From Prorocentrum cordatum (lineage: Eukaryota; Sar; Dinophyceae; Prorocentrales; Prorocentraceae), in assembly GCA_963575745.1 (NCBI GenBank), contig CAUYUJ010001747.1, positions 5,001 through 69,000 on the forward strand: 64,000 nucleotides of DNA, read 5' to 3'. Every line of letters starts with the position of its first letter. Within the stretch, counting starts at the first letter, position 1. The translations under genes and the position numbers were made by a program. This document shows, one piece after another, positions 20,761 to 35,828 of the stretch. The notes under the pieces were generated by a model. That model searched no databases, had not been told where the DNA came from, and was given only the letters and a program-made list of their open reading frames with translations.

Positions 20761-21369
20761 TTCGTTTGGCCTGCATGGAAAGAGGCTCCTATCATTTTGT
20801 CAGGGAGGAGGAAATGGGGGGGGAGGAGGGCGTTGGAACGCCTCTGTCGCCCGCCGGGGCTCCCGAAGGCCCCTTCCAAGGGGGGGTGTCTGACGGATTT
20901 CGTTGAGCCTGCGCCCGTCCACCTCGGCTCCCGCAGAAGACGTGCCGTTGCGGGGGAGGGCGAGGGACAAGAGGCAATTTCAGTGCACTCGCGCCAGATT
21001 TGGCGTCCTACCCTTCCTTCTCGTCCCTTCCATTGCGATGATACCCTCAGATCACAAAGTCGGGTGTCGGGAAAGACCTTCATCCCGAACGGGCGACATC
21101 ATCAACAAAAGCCGTTCCCCAAGGAATCAAGAACACCATTGCGGCAGTTGCGGCGATAGCGCCGCTTCCATTTGACAAGGTATCCCCAATAAATACGGAA
21201 TAACCATCAAGACGCACCAGCGGGAACAACATCATCATTACCCAGTTGATCATGCACTATTGAACGTGCTAGAGACAGCACCCCTTACCAAAACCAGAAG
21301 CTACTCGTCCAGTCCCGACAAACATTTGTGAACGGCAAACTGAACCCATCTTTCGTCCAATCACACCGT

Positions 21370-21629
21370 GGATACTATATACGTTTATATGCGGGTGTGT
21401 ATGCATGCATGTCTGTAATGTAATGTCTGTATGTGATGCAGTGTAATGCAATGCAGTGTTGTGTAATGCATTGCCACACACGTACATATATGCATGTGTT
21501 TATGTATATGTACATGCACATGTATATGTATATTAGATGTATAGGTATTCGTATATGTATACGACATGTATGTGTATGTATACATGTATCGGTATATGTA
21601 TACTGTTTTGTACATGCATAGGGATATAT

Positions 21630-21671
<42 letters not shown>
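21370..21671. repeat. TATG/ACATGTAT repeats and TA run
   Basis: Imperfect TGTATATG repeats end in a pure TA run at 21640-21671. A similar block is at 31960-32380. Confidence 0.85.
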
Positions 21672-21675
<4 letters not shown>

Positions 21676-21699
21676 GGGGGCGAGGCCAGGGAACCCAGG

Positions 21700-22340
21700 A
21701 CAGGTGTCTCCACCCCCCATGGCGTGACGGGGGGTGGCTGGAGCCTCCCTGGAGCAGCCCAGGCGGCCCAAAAGAGCCCCAAGAGCGCTCCACGGCAGGC
21801 CCAGCAGGCTCCAAGAGGCCCAGGAGGGCGCCAAGACGGCCCCAAGATGCCCAAGACAAGCCCAAGACGGCCAAAGAGGCCCCCGAGAGGCCTCCAAGAG
21901 GCCCCCCCAGAGGGCCCCAAGAGGCCAAATTCTTTAATTTTACGATGGTTTTGGACACATTTGTCTTTCCCGCCTTTTCAGCTTACCGACGCTCCACGAC
22001 GGCTCAAAGGCCACCCGCGGACGCCCCACGACGGCCCAAGAGGCCTCCAAGAGGGCCTCAAGACGGCTCTTGAGGGCCCCAAGGCGGCCCAAGACGCGCC
22101 CAAGACGGGCGAAGAGAGGCCCAAGACGGCTCCAAGAGGGCCCCAAGAGGGGAACCGCGAACCGGAAATTCGAGCCTCCCGCCTCCACAGGGCCCCGGGA
22201 GGCCCCAAAGGGGCCCCAAGAGGCCCCAGGAGACCCCCAAGATAAGCCCAAGACGGCCAAAGAGGCCCCCAAGACGCTCCAAGAGGCCTCCAAGAGGCCC
22301 CCCCAGAGGGCCCCAAGAGGCCAAATTCGTTAATTTTACG
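21700..22340 (-). repeat. CCAAGAGG array with conserved core, unit 1
   Basis: GGCCCCAAGAGGCCTCCAAG repeats with no strict period surround an AT-richer island at 21933-22018. The island holds a 26-bp core at 21967-21992 (complement strand: GCGTCGG..GCTGAAAAGGCG). The island recurs 388 bp downstream. Confidence 0.75.
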
Positions 22341-22700
22341 ATGGTTTTGGACACATTTGTCTTTCCCGCCTTTTCAGCTTTCCGACGCTCCACGACGGCT
22401 CACAGGCCCCCCGCGGACGCCCCAAGAAAGCCCAAGAGGCCTCCAAGAGGGCCTCAAGACGGCTCTGGAGGGACGACCCAAGACGCGCCCAAGACGGGCG
22501 AAGAGAGGCCCAAGACGGTCCCAAGGGGGGCCCCAAGTTGGGAACCGCGAGCCGGAAATTCGAGCCTCCCGCCTCCACAGGGCCCCGGGAGGCCCCAAAG
22601 GGGCCCCAAGAGGCCCCAGGAGACCCCCAAGAGGCACCCAGCTGGCCCAGGAGGCCCAAACGAGACCCCCAAGAGGCTCCCAAACAGCCCCGAGGAACCT
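22321..22700 (-). repeat. CCAAGAGG array with conserved core, unit 2
   Basis: The island 22321-22405 differs from the first by about four bases; its core is 22363-22388. Flanking blocks, such as GGAAATTCGAGCCTCCCGCC at 22554, also repeat 21900-22290, so a ~390-bp unit was duplicated in tandem. Confidence 0.8.
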
Positions 22701-23099
22701 CACAACGGACGGTGCGGACGAGCCGCACTTCGGACCGCCGCCGCCGCCGGTCCAAGAAAACGGCCTCTTGGACGCCGTGCGCGCCGTGGCCCTCCTGCGG
22801 TGGCACCTCCCGCCCTGGGCCAGCGCAGAGGTCCTCGGATCCCAGAGAGAATTCTCCGTCGTCGGCGGTGTCGCCGTCGTCGGCGTCGTCGTCGTCGACG
22901 CCGTCCCCGCTCCGGTCGCCCCTCGGGACCGCGCTCGCCCCATCGACTTCTCGGCTCGCCTCCCGCCGATGTTCTTGTCGCCCTTCGACTTTCGGAGGCT
23001 CCTCCCGGGGTCCTGGGTCCAGTGCTCCGGCCTCCTCCCTTCGGCGAGGCCGCGCCGGCTCGAGCCGCGTCGGCGAGACAGCTCCAAGATAGCCGAAGA
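22701..23099. other. GC-rich insert inside the array
   Basis: Non-repetitive GC-rich DNA interrupts the CCAAGAGG arrays. GTC/GTCGTCGTC repeats are present near 22860-22905. Open frames are compositional. Confidence 0.4.
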
Positions 23100-23590
23100 G
23101 GCTTCCAAGAGGGCCCTGGGCGGCCCACGAGGGCCCCAAGGCGGTGCCTGAGGCGCCCAAGACGGCCCGAGAGGGCCCCAAGACGGCCCCAAGAGAGGCC
23201 CAAGAAGGGAAACGCGAACCGAGAATCCGAGCTTTCTACCCCGAGAGGTTCTCGGGAAGTCCCAAGAGGCCCCCAATCGGATCCAAGAGGCCCCCAAGAA
23301 GCTCCCAAGAGGGCCGACGAGGTTCCAAGAGATCTCCCCAGGTGGCCCCAAGAGGCACAACTCATTGTTTTACGATTGGGCTTTGACGGTTTTTAATTTG
23401 TTCTGCCTTTGGGCATCCCGATGCTCCAAGACGGCCCAAGAGGCTTCCAACACCGCTCCCATATAGAGGAAGAGGCCTCCAAGAGGGCCCCAAGACGGCC
23501 CGCGAGGGCCCCAAGACGGTGCTTGAGGCGCCCAAGACGGCCCGAGAGGGCCCCAAGAGCCCCAAGAGAGGCCCAAGAGGGGTAGGACAC
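23100..23590 (-). repeat. CCAAGAGG array with diverged core, unit 3
   Basis: Same array type, with a diverged island at 23357-23440 and core at 23401-23424. It runs directly into the 5' end of the first non-LTR element. Confidence 0.7.
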
Positions 23591-24950
23591 ATTGCCTTGC
23601 TCGTCCACGCCGTGCAGTCCCCAGCTTTCCCCGCAGGCCCCAACGCCGACGTGTGCGACACGTGCCTCTTCGAGCGCCAGCGCTGCATCTGCCGCCGAGG
23701 AGCAGGGAATCGAACAGGACCTCCGGAGCGCGACCGCTCCACCTCGCCTCGACGAGTGGCGCCGCCAGTTCCGCCGCCTGGGTCGGCAAGTGCATCGAGT
23801 GCGGGCCCCGCGCAGATGGAGACGGAGGCCGCGGTGTCGGTCAGGAACGCCTTCGTGGAGGTCGGCGCCCGTGCTTCTCCGGGACGCCGCGCGCTCAGAC
23901 GCAACCGCACGGAAGGCGATGAGCCCGGCGACGACCCCCTCTTCCACGAGCGAATCAACAGCATGCGCCTGGACGACACGCGAGACATGGACCAGGATGC
24001 AGGATGCGGGCGCGCCGCTGGCCGAGCAACGTCGGCGAGCAGCGCTGGAAGGAGCTGCCCCCTCGGGCGCCCGGCAGCCTCTGGCCATGCCGGCAGAGGG
24101 GGGGGCCCGGCACGCTGCGGAGCCAGCCGTCGCTGCCGCGCCGCCGCCGGCCGCGGAGCCGCCGCAGCCAGCCCCCGCCGCGCCCCGCCTTGCAGCCCGA
24201 CGGCGGCCCCGCGTCTACTGCCCAGTGCCCGGTTGCCCGCGCGCGGGTCCTGCCGCCTCGCCAGGGTGGTCCTGCCAGGAGAGCATGAGGGTCCACTTAA
24301 ACGAGCACGCGGCGGGCCGCTACCCCAACCTGCCGCCCGTCCCGCAGAGTTCCTTGACCAGCACGCCCTCGGCCAATGCTCGGTGTGTCAGCGGTTCCTG
24401 AGTCTCCGCTACCAGGGAGTGTGCCCCAGGTGCCGGCCAGCGGCGCGCGCAGCTGCCGCCGCGGCCCCCCGGGCCCTTCCGGCCGACGCTGGCGACGCGA
24501 ACGGCCAGCCAGGGCCCCCTTCGCTGAGGGTGGTCTTCTCCAGCCGCGCCGGCGCGAGGCGCCACGTGCCCAGGGGGGCCAGGGCGTTGTGGGCACAGTG
24601 CTTGGTGCAGGCCGCGGCGTTGGCGGTCCACCACAACGCCGAAGCAGCTTGGGTCCAACTGGCCACGCTGCCCAAGTGCGTGCTGCGACCGCCGGAACGC
24701 CAGCGAGCAGGAAGCCAAGAACCTCTGCCGCCGCTGGCTGGAGGGAGAGCGCCAGACGCTGTGGGCGGAGACGACAGAGCGGCGCCAGACAGGGGGAACG
24801 GACAAGGCGACTCGCCGAGCACAGCGCTGCCTCGACTTGGCTTCGGAGGGGCTTCATTTATTTGAAAAGCTGCGCTTCGCTGACGTCGGAGCCGCCCGTG
24901 TCCGTCACGCCGGCTGTCGTGGACCAGATGGGCCGCAAACGCCCCCGCAG
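23591..24950 (+). pseudogene. N-terminal zinc-finger region of RLE-type element
   Basis: Coding potential passes through three frames. VYCPVPGCP and SMRVHLNEH (about 24212-24310) make a C2H2 finger; CSVCQRFLSLRYQGVCPRC (about 24380-24436) makes a CX2C...CX2C finger. Then comes a conserved-looking stretch, ARALWAQCLVQAAALAVHHN, AWVQLATLPKCVL, and in a third frame RRWLEGERQTLWAE and LDLASEGLHLFEKL. Fingers of this kind contact target DNA in R2-type elements. Because the frames abut without stops for long distances, small indels are a simple explanation for the breaks. Confidence 0.65.
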
Positions 24951-25037
24951 CCAGCAGCCAGTTGTGGACCTGGCTAGCCTGCCTGCTGTCCACGCGGCCG
25001 CCGCAGCCCAGGTCGACGTCCTGTCGTCCAAAAGGAA

Positions 25038-26340
25038 GTGCGGGCCTTCCCCAAGGGTTCGGCCGCCGGCCCCACTGGCCTGCGCCCGCAAGACCTGCAG
25101 GACGCCCTGGCGACGGCAGCCCACAGGGACGAGGTAGTCGAGCAGCTCGCTGGCCTCGTCGACGTGCTCGCGCGTGGCCAGGCTCCGGCGGCGGTCGCGG
25201 CTTACTTTGCTGGCGCCTCGCTGGTGGCTCTCCCGAAGAACGACGGCGGCCTCCGCCCGGCGGCCGTCGGCGAGACACTTCGCCGCCTGGTGGGCACGTG
25301 CCTCTGCAAGGAGGTCGCCGAGGCTGCCCGCGACCGCCTGGCGCCCTCGCAGGTGGGCGCGGCCGTCCCGGGAGGGGCCGAGGCGGCGATCCACGTGGCC
25401 AGGCAGTGGTTCACGCGCAACCTGGGCGACAGGGACAAAGTTTTCGTGAAGTTGGACCTCTCGAGCGCTTTCAACACCCTTGGCCGGAGGGCCGTCCTCA
25501 GAGCAGTGCACGAGGACTTTCCCGCACTGGCACCTTGGGCGGACTGGCGCTACGGCAGCCCCTCGCTACTCTTCCTCGGCGAGCAGACGCTGCGCTCCGA
25601 GTGCGGTGTCCAGCAGGGCGACCCGCTTGGCCCGCTGCTCTTCCCCCTGGCACTCCAACGCTGCGCGGAGACGGCGAGCCGCAGCCTCAGGGAGCTTGCC
25701 CAGGACGCCGGCCTGGACCTCGTCTTTTTCTACCTGGACGACGGCTGCGCGGCGGGTGACAGACAGGCTGTGGCGCGCTTCCTCCACCTCGTCGTGGCCG
25801 AGCTCGCAGCAGTCGGCCTCGACCTCAGCACGGGGCCAGGCAAGTGCGAGGTGGTCCCTGCAGCGGGGGCGGACAGCAACGCGTCCGCGGCGGATTTCCC
25901 ACCGGGCTTCCGACTGCGCCCCGACGGCTGCTTCGAGCTCCTCGGCGCGCCCATCGGGAGCGACGATTTCTGCCTCCAGCACACGCAGAAAAGAGTGAAG
26001 AAGGCAGCGGAGCTCCTGGGCGCACTGGCCGGCTTGGAGGACGCGCAGGTAGCCCGTCACCTTCTCCGGCAGTGTGCCTCCAACTGCAAGCTCGGCGACT
26101 CGGCGCGCGTGGTGCCGCCCTCCGCCGGCGCCGAGGCTCTCCTAGAGATGGGCGCTGCAGGGCGCTCCTGCCTGGAACAGCTGGCCGGCGCTTCCCTCAC
26201 CGACGACTCCTGGGCCCAAGCGCAGCTGAAACTGAACGAGGGCGGCTTGGGGCTGCGCTCCGCTGAGAAGCACTCGCCGGCGGCCTACTTGTCCTCGCGC
26301 GCCAAGATCGGCGAGTTCTGCTGGTCCATGTATACACAGA
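25038..26340 (+). CDS. Reverse transcriptase domain of RLE-type element
   Basis: An intact RT region of about 430 residues. VFVKLDLSSAFN is motif A, GVQQGDPLGPLLFPLAL motif B and VFFYLDDGCAAG motif C with both catalytic Asp; GPGKCEVVP fits motif D, and FELLGAPIGSDDF is the thumb-proximal block typical of non-LTR RTs. It would make cDNA by target-primed reverse transcription. 25038 is a GTG in an open frame and not a proven start; upstream protein comes from another frame. After about 26330 coding continues in the next frame (YTDDDAGDAGALAAAL), so the 3' end of this frame, to 26618, is spurious. Confidence 0.9.
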
Positions 26341-26805
26341 CGACGACGCGGGCGACGCCGGGGCCCTGGCGGCGGCGCTCCAGACCCACAACGCAAGCGT
26401 GGCGGGGGCAAACCAGGCTGCGCGCTTCGACTGCGAGACGCACTCCAACCAGAAGACTCTCTCGGACCAGGTCGACGACGCCGCGCGCGCCGCCCTCTGG
26501 GGCCGCTCCTCGGCCGCGACGCGCGCCCACCTCGCCCTGGTGGCCGCGCCCAGCGCCGGCGCGCACCTGCGGGCGCCCCCCAGCGAGGCGCTCGGCGCAG
26601 CGGTCCCGCACAGCTTGATGCAGATCGGGATCAAGCGACGGCTCCGGGCCCAGCTGATGGACGAGGAAGCGTTCTGCCCAGCGTGCGGGGAAGTCATGGG
26701 CGTGTACTGCGACCACGCCTTGACGTGCGCCTGCCAGGGCGACCGCACGCGCCGCCACAACAAGCTGCGGAACGGCACCTTCTTTGGCCGCTGGCTTCTC
26801 GGGGG
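26330..26805 (+). pseudogene. RLE-type element linker and CCHC motif
   Basis: In this frame, ANQAARFDCETHSNQKTLSD continues the RT, and CPACGEVMGVYCDHALTC followed by RTRRHNKLRN supplies the CCHC-type motif with trailing RHN that precedes the endonuclease in R2-like elements. It is bounded by frame changes at both ends. Confidence 0.75.
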
Positions 26806-27374
26806 CGGAGCTGGAGTGGCCCGAACTGCTGCCGCCGCGGGCGCCGGGCGAGGGGCCGAGCGCCGAGGGGCCCGACGGCGACGGACTAGACAACGACGGC
26901 CGCCGGCCAGCGGATGTCCATGTCCCCCGGTGGCGCGGCGGGCTCTCGGCGGCCTTGGACTTCGCGGTGACGTCCGGCCTGCGCGCGGACCTCATCGCGC
27001 GCTCCGCCGCCGACCTGGCCGCCGCCCTCGACAGGTGCGAGGAGTGCAAGCGGCAGCACCAGGGCACGGCGCAGGCTTGCCGCGACGCGGACCTCGCCTT
27101 CATCCCAATGGTTGTGGAGGCGCACGGCGGGAGCTGGGGCGGCGAGGCGCGGCGCGCCTTCGCCGTGCTGGCTAAGCGCGCGGCCGACGCGCGCGGCGAG
27201 GGGGCCGCCAGCACGGCGGACAGGATGGCCCAGCGACTCTCCATCTCCCTGCGCAGGGAGAACGCGCGGGCCATCCTGCAGCGCCTGCAGCGCCCGCGGC
27301 CCGGGGCGACCCCGGCGCGCCTGGCGGCGGCGGCTGCAGTGGAGGCGGCGGCGGCGGCGGCGGCCGTCGCGTGA
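26784..27374 (+). CDS. Restriction-like endonuclease domain and C-terminus
   Basis: [25 protein letters not shown] has two spaced acidic residues resembling the R-P-D...D core of the PD-(D/E)XK endonuclease in R2-type elements. Downstream, [20 protein letters not shown] and [11 protein letters not shown] agree with the family's conserved block. The frame is the same phase as the RT (25038), so two compensating frameshifts bracket the CCHC portion. It ends in an Ala-rich tail and TGA. Confidence 0.75.
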   Translation: MAAGFSGAELEWPELLPPRAPGEGPSAEGPDGDGLDNDGRRPADVHVPRWRGGLSAALDFAVTSGLRADLIARSAADLAAALDRCEECKRQHQGTAQACRDADLAFIPMVVEAHGGSWGGEARRAFAVLAKRAADARGEGAASTADRMAQRLSISLRRENARAILQRLQRPRPGATPARLAAAAAVEAAAAAAAVA

Positions 27375-29150
<1,776 letters not shown>

Positions 29151-29189
29151 CCTTCACGTCGTCCTGCTCCTCCTCGTCCTCCTCATCCT

Positions 29190-29850
29190 CGGCATCATCA
29201 TCATCATCATCATCATCACCACCAGCATCATCGTCGTCATCATCAGCATCATCAGAAGCATCTGCGTCACCCCGTCGTCGTCATCATCAACATCATCGTC
29301 ATCATCAACAGTATCAAAATCATCGACGTCATCATCATCATCGTCAGCATCATCGGCATCATCATAACCATCATCATCATCCTCATCATCATATATCAGC
29401 ATCATCATCATCATCATCGTCATCGTCATCGTCATCATCATCATTGTCGTCGCCACCATCGTCATCATCATCATCATCAGCATCATCATCATCATCTTCA
29501 TCAGCATCGTCATCATCATCACCATCACCGTCCTTGGCATCGTCATCGTCCGCATCATCGTGGACGTCATGATCATCAGCATCATCGTCGTCATCGGCAT
29601 CCTCAGCACCAGCAGCGTCAGCATCAGCAGCAGCATCGTCATCATCACCAGCATCTGCATCATCATCCTCGTCGTCGTCGCCATCGTTGTCATCATCGTC
29701 ATCGTCATCACCATCATCGTCATCATCATCAGCATCATCATCATAATCACCGTTATCGCCATCGTCATCGTCCATCACCATTATCGCCATTGTCATCGTC
29801 ATCGTGAACAGCAGTATAACCATCGTCATCACCATCATCATGATGAAGCC
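29190..29850. repeat. CAT trinucleotide region
   Basis: Imperfect CAT/CGT repeats over about 650 bp. It is the reverse-complement composition of the GAT region at 17040-18055. The encoded Ser/His/Asp strings are not genes. Confidence 0.9.
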
Positions 29851-29934
29851 TTCCTCATCGCAGAACTCCCCCTCCTCCTCACCCTCCTCATGGGAGGAGT
29901 AGGACGTGAGATGGATAGGTAATGTTCTCCCTCC

Positions 29935-32382
<2,448 letters not shown>

Positions 32383-32667
32383 CGTGTGTGCACATCGGTG
32401 TGTGCATGTGCATGTTCGACTCGCGCATGATCATATGGTACACTTATGAGCAAGGCGAATGGGCCGCAGGACCAAGGGCTGTATTCAGAGAGTAGGTGGC
32501 GAGGGGGCGAAGTAGCAGATGACGAGGGGCGGGGAGGACGGGGGAAAAATGGGGGGCACAGGACGAGGGAGGACAACGGGGAAGGCGGGCGAGGGAGCAG
32601 GAGGGAACAGGACGAGGAGGACGCGGTCGGGGCCCCGCAGGGCCTGATCGGCACCACTGGCGTTGCG

Positions 32668-33189
32668 ATGTCCGGGAACATACCGTACATCGGCAGCAAA
32701 ATCAGCCTGATCACGACGTCGGACATCAGGTATGAGGGCATCCTTTACACGCTCAACCGCGAGGAGTCCACGATCGCGGTGCAGAACGTCCGGTCGTTCG
32801 GCACGGAGGGCCGGAGAGTCCCCGAGGTGCCGATGTCCAACGAGATCTACGACTTCATAATTTTCAGAGGCAAGGATCTCAAGGACCTGACAGTCCTGCA
32901 GGGGGTGCCGGAGCGCACGGCACAGTACCCAATGGGCTCCATGGATTTTATGGACCATGGCAACTCCTTGTATAACCACCAGGCGCCGGGGAGGGAGGGC
33001 AGGCGGCAGGAGGGGGATGATAAGGGAACAGGGATCGGGGGGCAGCATGGAGCAGGACGGGCAGGAGGAGCAGGAAGGGGCGGGAGGTCTGGAGGAAGAA
33101 AGCAGTCTGGAAGCACCCGATGCGTCTCTCTGACGTCTCGGATTTGGACGCCTCCAGAGGGTATTCTGCGACCCTGCCTGGAGCTCTAG
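32668..33189 (+). CDS. LSm domain of the LSM14/RAP55/Scd6 family
   Basis: From ATG 32668 the first ~78 residues match the N-terminal LSm domain of LSM14 proteins closely: [30 protein letters not shown] and [16 protein letters not shown] are family signatures. LSM14/Scd6 proteins are P-body components that bind decapping and translation-repression factors. The frame is open upstream to 32446, but that part is Gly/Arg/Glu-rich and unlike the family, so 32668 is the better start. CCGCAG at about 32636 is a possible (trans-)splice acceptor. After residue ~78 the frame continues through MDFMDHGN and then a Gly/Arg-rich tail to a stop at 33189; the FDF motif and RGG-rich C-terminus of full-length members are not recognisable. 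It may be a first exon, a short paralogue or a truncated copy. It is the only convincing host-type protein here. Confidence 0.8.
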   Translation: MSGNIPYIGSKISLITTSDIRYEGILYTLNREESTIAVQNVRSFGTEGRRVPEVPMSNEIYDFIIFRGKDLKDLTVLQGVPERTAQYPMGSMDFMDHGNSLYNHQAPGREGRRQEGDDKGTGIGGQHGAGRAGGAGRGGRSGGRKQSGSTRCVSLTSRIWTPPEGILRPCLEL

Positions 33190-34140
33190 AAACTTTGGGC
33201 AAGCTTCGGGTGCCTAGGCCAGGGCGTTCCAGGACGGTCTGACGCCGTTCTGGACCGCTTTGGAACCGCCGCGGCGCCCAAGACATCCTCGAGACCCGCT
33301 TGCTCTCGGCGATTCCCGAGTTGCCTCAACCGACCTCGTCCAATTGAGGTCTGGAGTCTGCATGCCTTCGCGCGTCCTGAGGGCTCCAGTCTGGAGTAAC
33401 GGACGCCTCCCAGGTCCCCAGTGGGGGTGATGGTTTGAGTGAGTGCCGCCTGGTAGTACTCGTGCACAAGCTCGGTGACGCCAGTTTTTGTTTGGGCCGA
33501 GGGGGCTGAACAACAGTTCAAGATCTTGGCTGCGCGACGAGCCTGCCCAAATTGATCATCGGGAGATCGGCAGAACCATCCCAACCCCGACTGGGACAGG
33601 GTGAGGCATGTCTCCTAGAGCACCCCCTCTGGGCGGGGATGGGTGCTGTGAAACTCGAAGCAGACGACACCGATCCCCACCCAGGATGTGTAGGTTGGTC
33701 AGCGGGGCCAAGGTGTCCTGGTGGCAGTGGGGACGGTTTTTGCTTGTCAGGTTCGCGCCGCGTGGACGCAGCGGCGACCCCAGCGCGGGTGTTCGAGGAT
33801 GAACGGCGTCCGTGGCTGGGGATCGGTTGGTGTCGAGCGATCTGCGCTGTCAGAAAGCCTTGATCGTGCAGGGTTGAACGATCCACGCGCTGTCGGATGC
33901 TAACGCCGACGTCATCGCAGCGATAACCTGCCGGGGTATCGTCTGCGGTATTCTTGCTTGTTCTTTCGGCTTCTCGTGCTCTCGAATGTTGTTTTCCCTC
34001 AGTCTCCGGCTGTTCTCTTATTGTGTACGCTTCGCGAATCCCCGCCAGCCCGTTCAGAAGCCCTGCCCACGAGAGCTGACGGCAAATGAAGAGCAGTGAC
34101 GCATATAGTGAAACAGAGTGGTCAAAGAGAGCAGGGGGAG
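33190..34140. other. Unrecognised unique DNA
   Basis: About 950 bp of moderately GC-rich, non-repetitive DNA. A 273-codon minus-strand frame (33518-34339) spans it, but its N-terminal part lies in the following repeat array and no domain is visible, so I do not call a gene. Confidence 0.45.
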
Positions 34141-34149
34141 GAACGTGTT

Positions 34150-34700
34150 GAGAACCATGCTGGAGGCTATCTTGGAGCATGGGAGGCCTTCTTGGAGCTA
34201 TGGGGCTTCTTGGGGACGTCTTGGGACCCTCTTGGGGCTCTTTGGCGGCGTCTTGGGGCCCTCTTGGGGCCCTCTTGGAGCTCTCTTGGGGCTCTCCTGG
34301 CATTTTCGGAGAGCCTCCTAGGGCCATCTTGGAAGCCATCGATCAAAAGGGGGGGCCCCCTTTTTCTAGGCCCCCACCTAAGAGTACTCGAAATCGCCTC
34401 TGGGGGCTTCTTCGGGCGCTCTTGGGGCGATCCTGGGCGCTCTTGGGCCCGTCTTGGGGGCATCTTGGGCCCCTCTTGGAGCTCTCTTGGGCCTTGAGGC
34501 CTCGAAAGCGCATCGGAAGCGAAGATGTGAGAAAAAGGATTCTGGCTTCTCGGGGAGGTCCGGAGGGGTCTCCAAAAGCACTTGGATCCGTCTTGTGGCC
34601 ATCTAGGGGCCTCTTGGAGGCATGCTGTCAGCTATCTTGAGCCATGTTCGGCCATCTTGAGCGATTCGGGAGGCCAGCTTGGGCTCTCTGGGGTCCTCTT
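34150..34700 (+). repeat. CCTCTTGGGG array with core, unit 4
   Basis: TCTTGGGGCCCTCTTGGAGC repeats are the inverse orientation of the arrays at 21.7-23.6 kb. A related core is at 34510-34533 (GCATCGGAAGCGAAGATGTG), here on the plus strand as expected from the flipped array. Confidence 0.7.
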
Positions 34701-34703
34701 GGA

Positions 34704-34875
34704 GCCGGGAGGAGGGAGGAGGGAGGAGGGAGGAGGGAGGAGGGAAGAGGGAGGAGGGAAGAGGGAGGAGGGAATAGGGATGAGGGATGAGGGAGGAGGG
34801 AGGAGGAGGGAGGAGGGAGAAGGGAGGAGAGAGGATGGAGGAGGGAGGAGGGAGGAGGGAGGATGGAGGAGGGTT
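34704..34875. repeat. GGAGGGA array
   Basis: About 24 imperfect units of GGAGGGA(G). Strong purine skew with regularly spaced G3 runs gives G-quadruplex or triplex potential. Confidence 0.9.
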
Positions 34876-35293
34876 GACTGGTAGCAACGTCCAAGCGCGT
34901 GTGGAAAGCTGCGCTGGCGCGCGGCACTTCCATGCGGGTCGGTGGTTCGGGCGGTCGCGGTATCATGAGGACGCCGACACTGGCGGCAACGATGCTGATC
35001 GTATCTCTGGTGGCGGCGCTGATGGCGGTGACGACGATGGGGATGATGTCCACGCGTCCGATGGTGATGGTGGCAACAGCGGCATGTAACGATGACGGTG
35101 ACGCGATGTTGCGGCGGTGATGAGGGTGCTTGTGAGGAAGTGCGCGCGCGGAAGTCCAAGAACCCAGGTACATTTGTTGGTTGAAGAGCACATGTCCTCT
35201 AACATTCAATTATGATGTGCTTCGGTGGCGAAGGGTTATGGACAGATTTCGATACGCTCGCGGAGCGGCGCGCGCGTGCGGACTGTATTATGT

Positions 35294-35450
35294 TATTTGG
35301 TGGGGATTCGTGCACGGGGCGCATGGCCGATCAACGCCCATGCGCCCCGTGGTGAGATGAGAATGCGGGTGCCGGGCGGTTTTGTTAACGTCGTACGGCT
35401 GCCCAATGATTTGAGCTGATGCTCGCGGGCAGAATCAGTGCTAGGCTTGT
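35294..35450 (+). repeat. Left copy of repeat bracketing the APE-type element
   Basis: TATTTGG, GGATTCGTGCACGGGGCG, CCGTGGTGAGATGAGAATGC and GGCAGAATCA blocks recur in the same order at 42339-42480. Similarity is roughly four bases in five over the best 85 bp, judged by eye. Confidence 0.6.
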
Positions 35451-35828
35451 GATGCGAAGTGTGTTGTTTTCGTGTGCAGATTTTTATTTTGAAATTGCCC
35501 GCGTTGTATGCTTGGGCCGGTTTAACCTGTGCGCGCGTGGGGATATCGTTGTGTGTTGAGTTGGATGTTTCCCAACCATCTTGTGGTGTTGGGTCCTCGT
35601 TTTGAAGAGAGTGCCCCGCGATCCTTCCTTCCTCCTCCCCCTCCCCCTCCTCCCCCTCCTCCCTCCTCCCCTCCCTGCCTCTAGCCGTTCTGGCCCAGGT
35701 TCTTTGGGCTTGCAAGTGCCGTCTTCAGAGCGGTAATCGCACTTGCGGGTCATTTTTGGCTCGTCACGATTCAGTTCGCGGGATCTCAACCCGCAGTGTG
35801 CAGTGAGCTCCTGGAGGAGCGAGCGTTC

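Larger units (their letters stand above)
23591..27374 (+). mobile_element. Non-LTR retrotransposon with restriction-like endonuclease, frameshifted
   Basis: N-terminal zinc fingers, a central RT, then a C-terminal CCHC and a PD-(D/E)XK-like segment form the architecture of the R2/CRE/NeSL group of non-LTR elements, which usually have one ORF and often insert at specific targets. At least five frame changes separate the parts, near 24000, 24330, 24700, 26330 and 26805. No poly(A) tail or target duplication was identified; purine-rich repeats follow. Confidence 0.8.

Noticed and set aside
22336-23396. Long ORFs on both strands through the CCAAGAGG arrays
   Set aside because: The array words rarely create stops in either direction. 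The resulting GPLGASWGPL-type strings are repeat translation.
33518-34339. 273-codon minus-strand ORF as a gene
   Set aside because: Its start lies in the skewed array, it has no domain and its composition follows the array.
35745-35766. Spliced-leader-like CATTTTTGGCTC upstream of LINE ORF1
   Set aside because: Only the 3' half resembles the leader, and only with an inserted base; the 5' half does not match.
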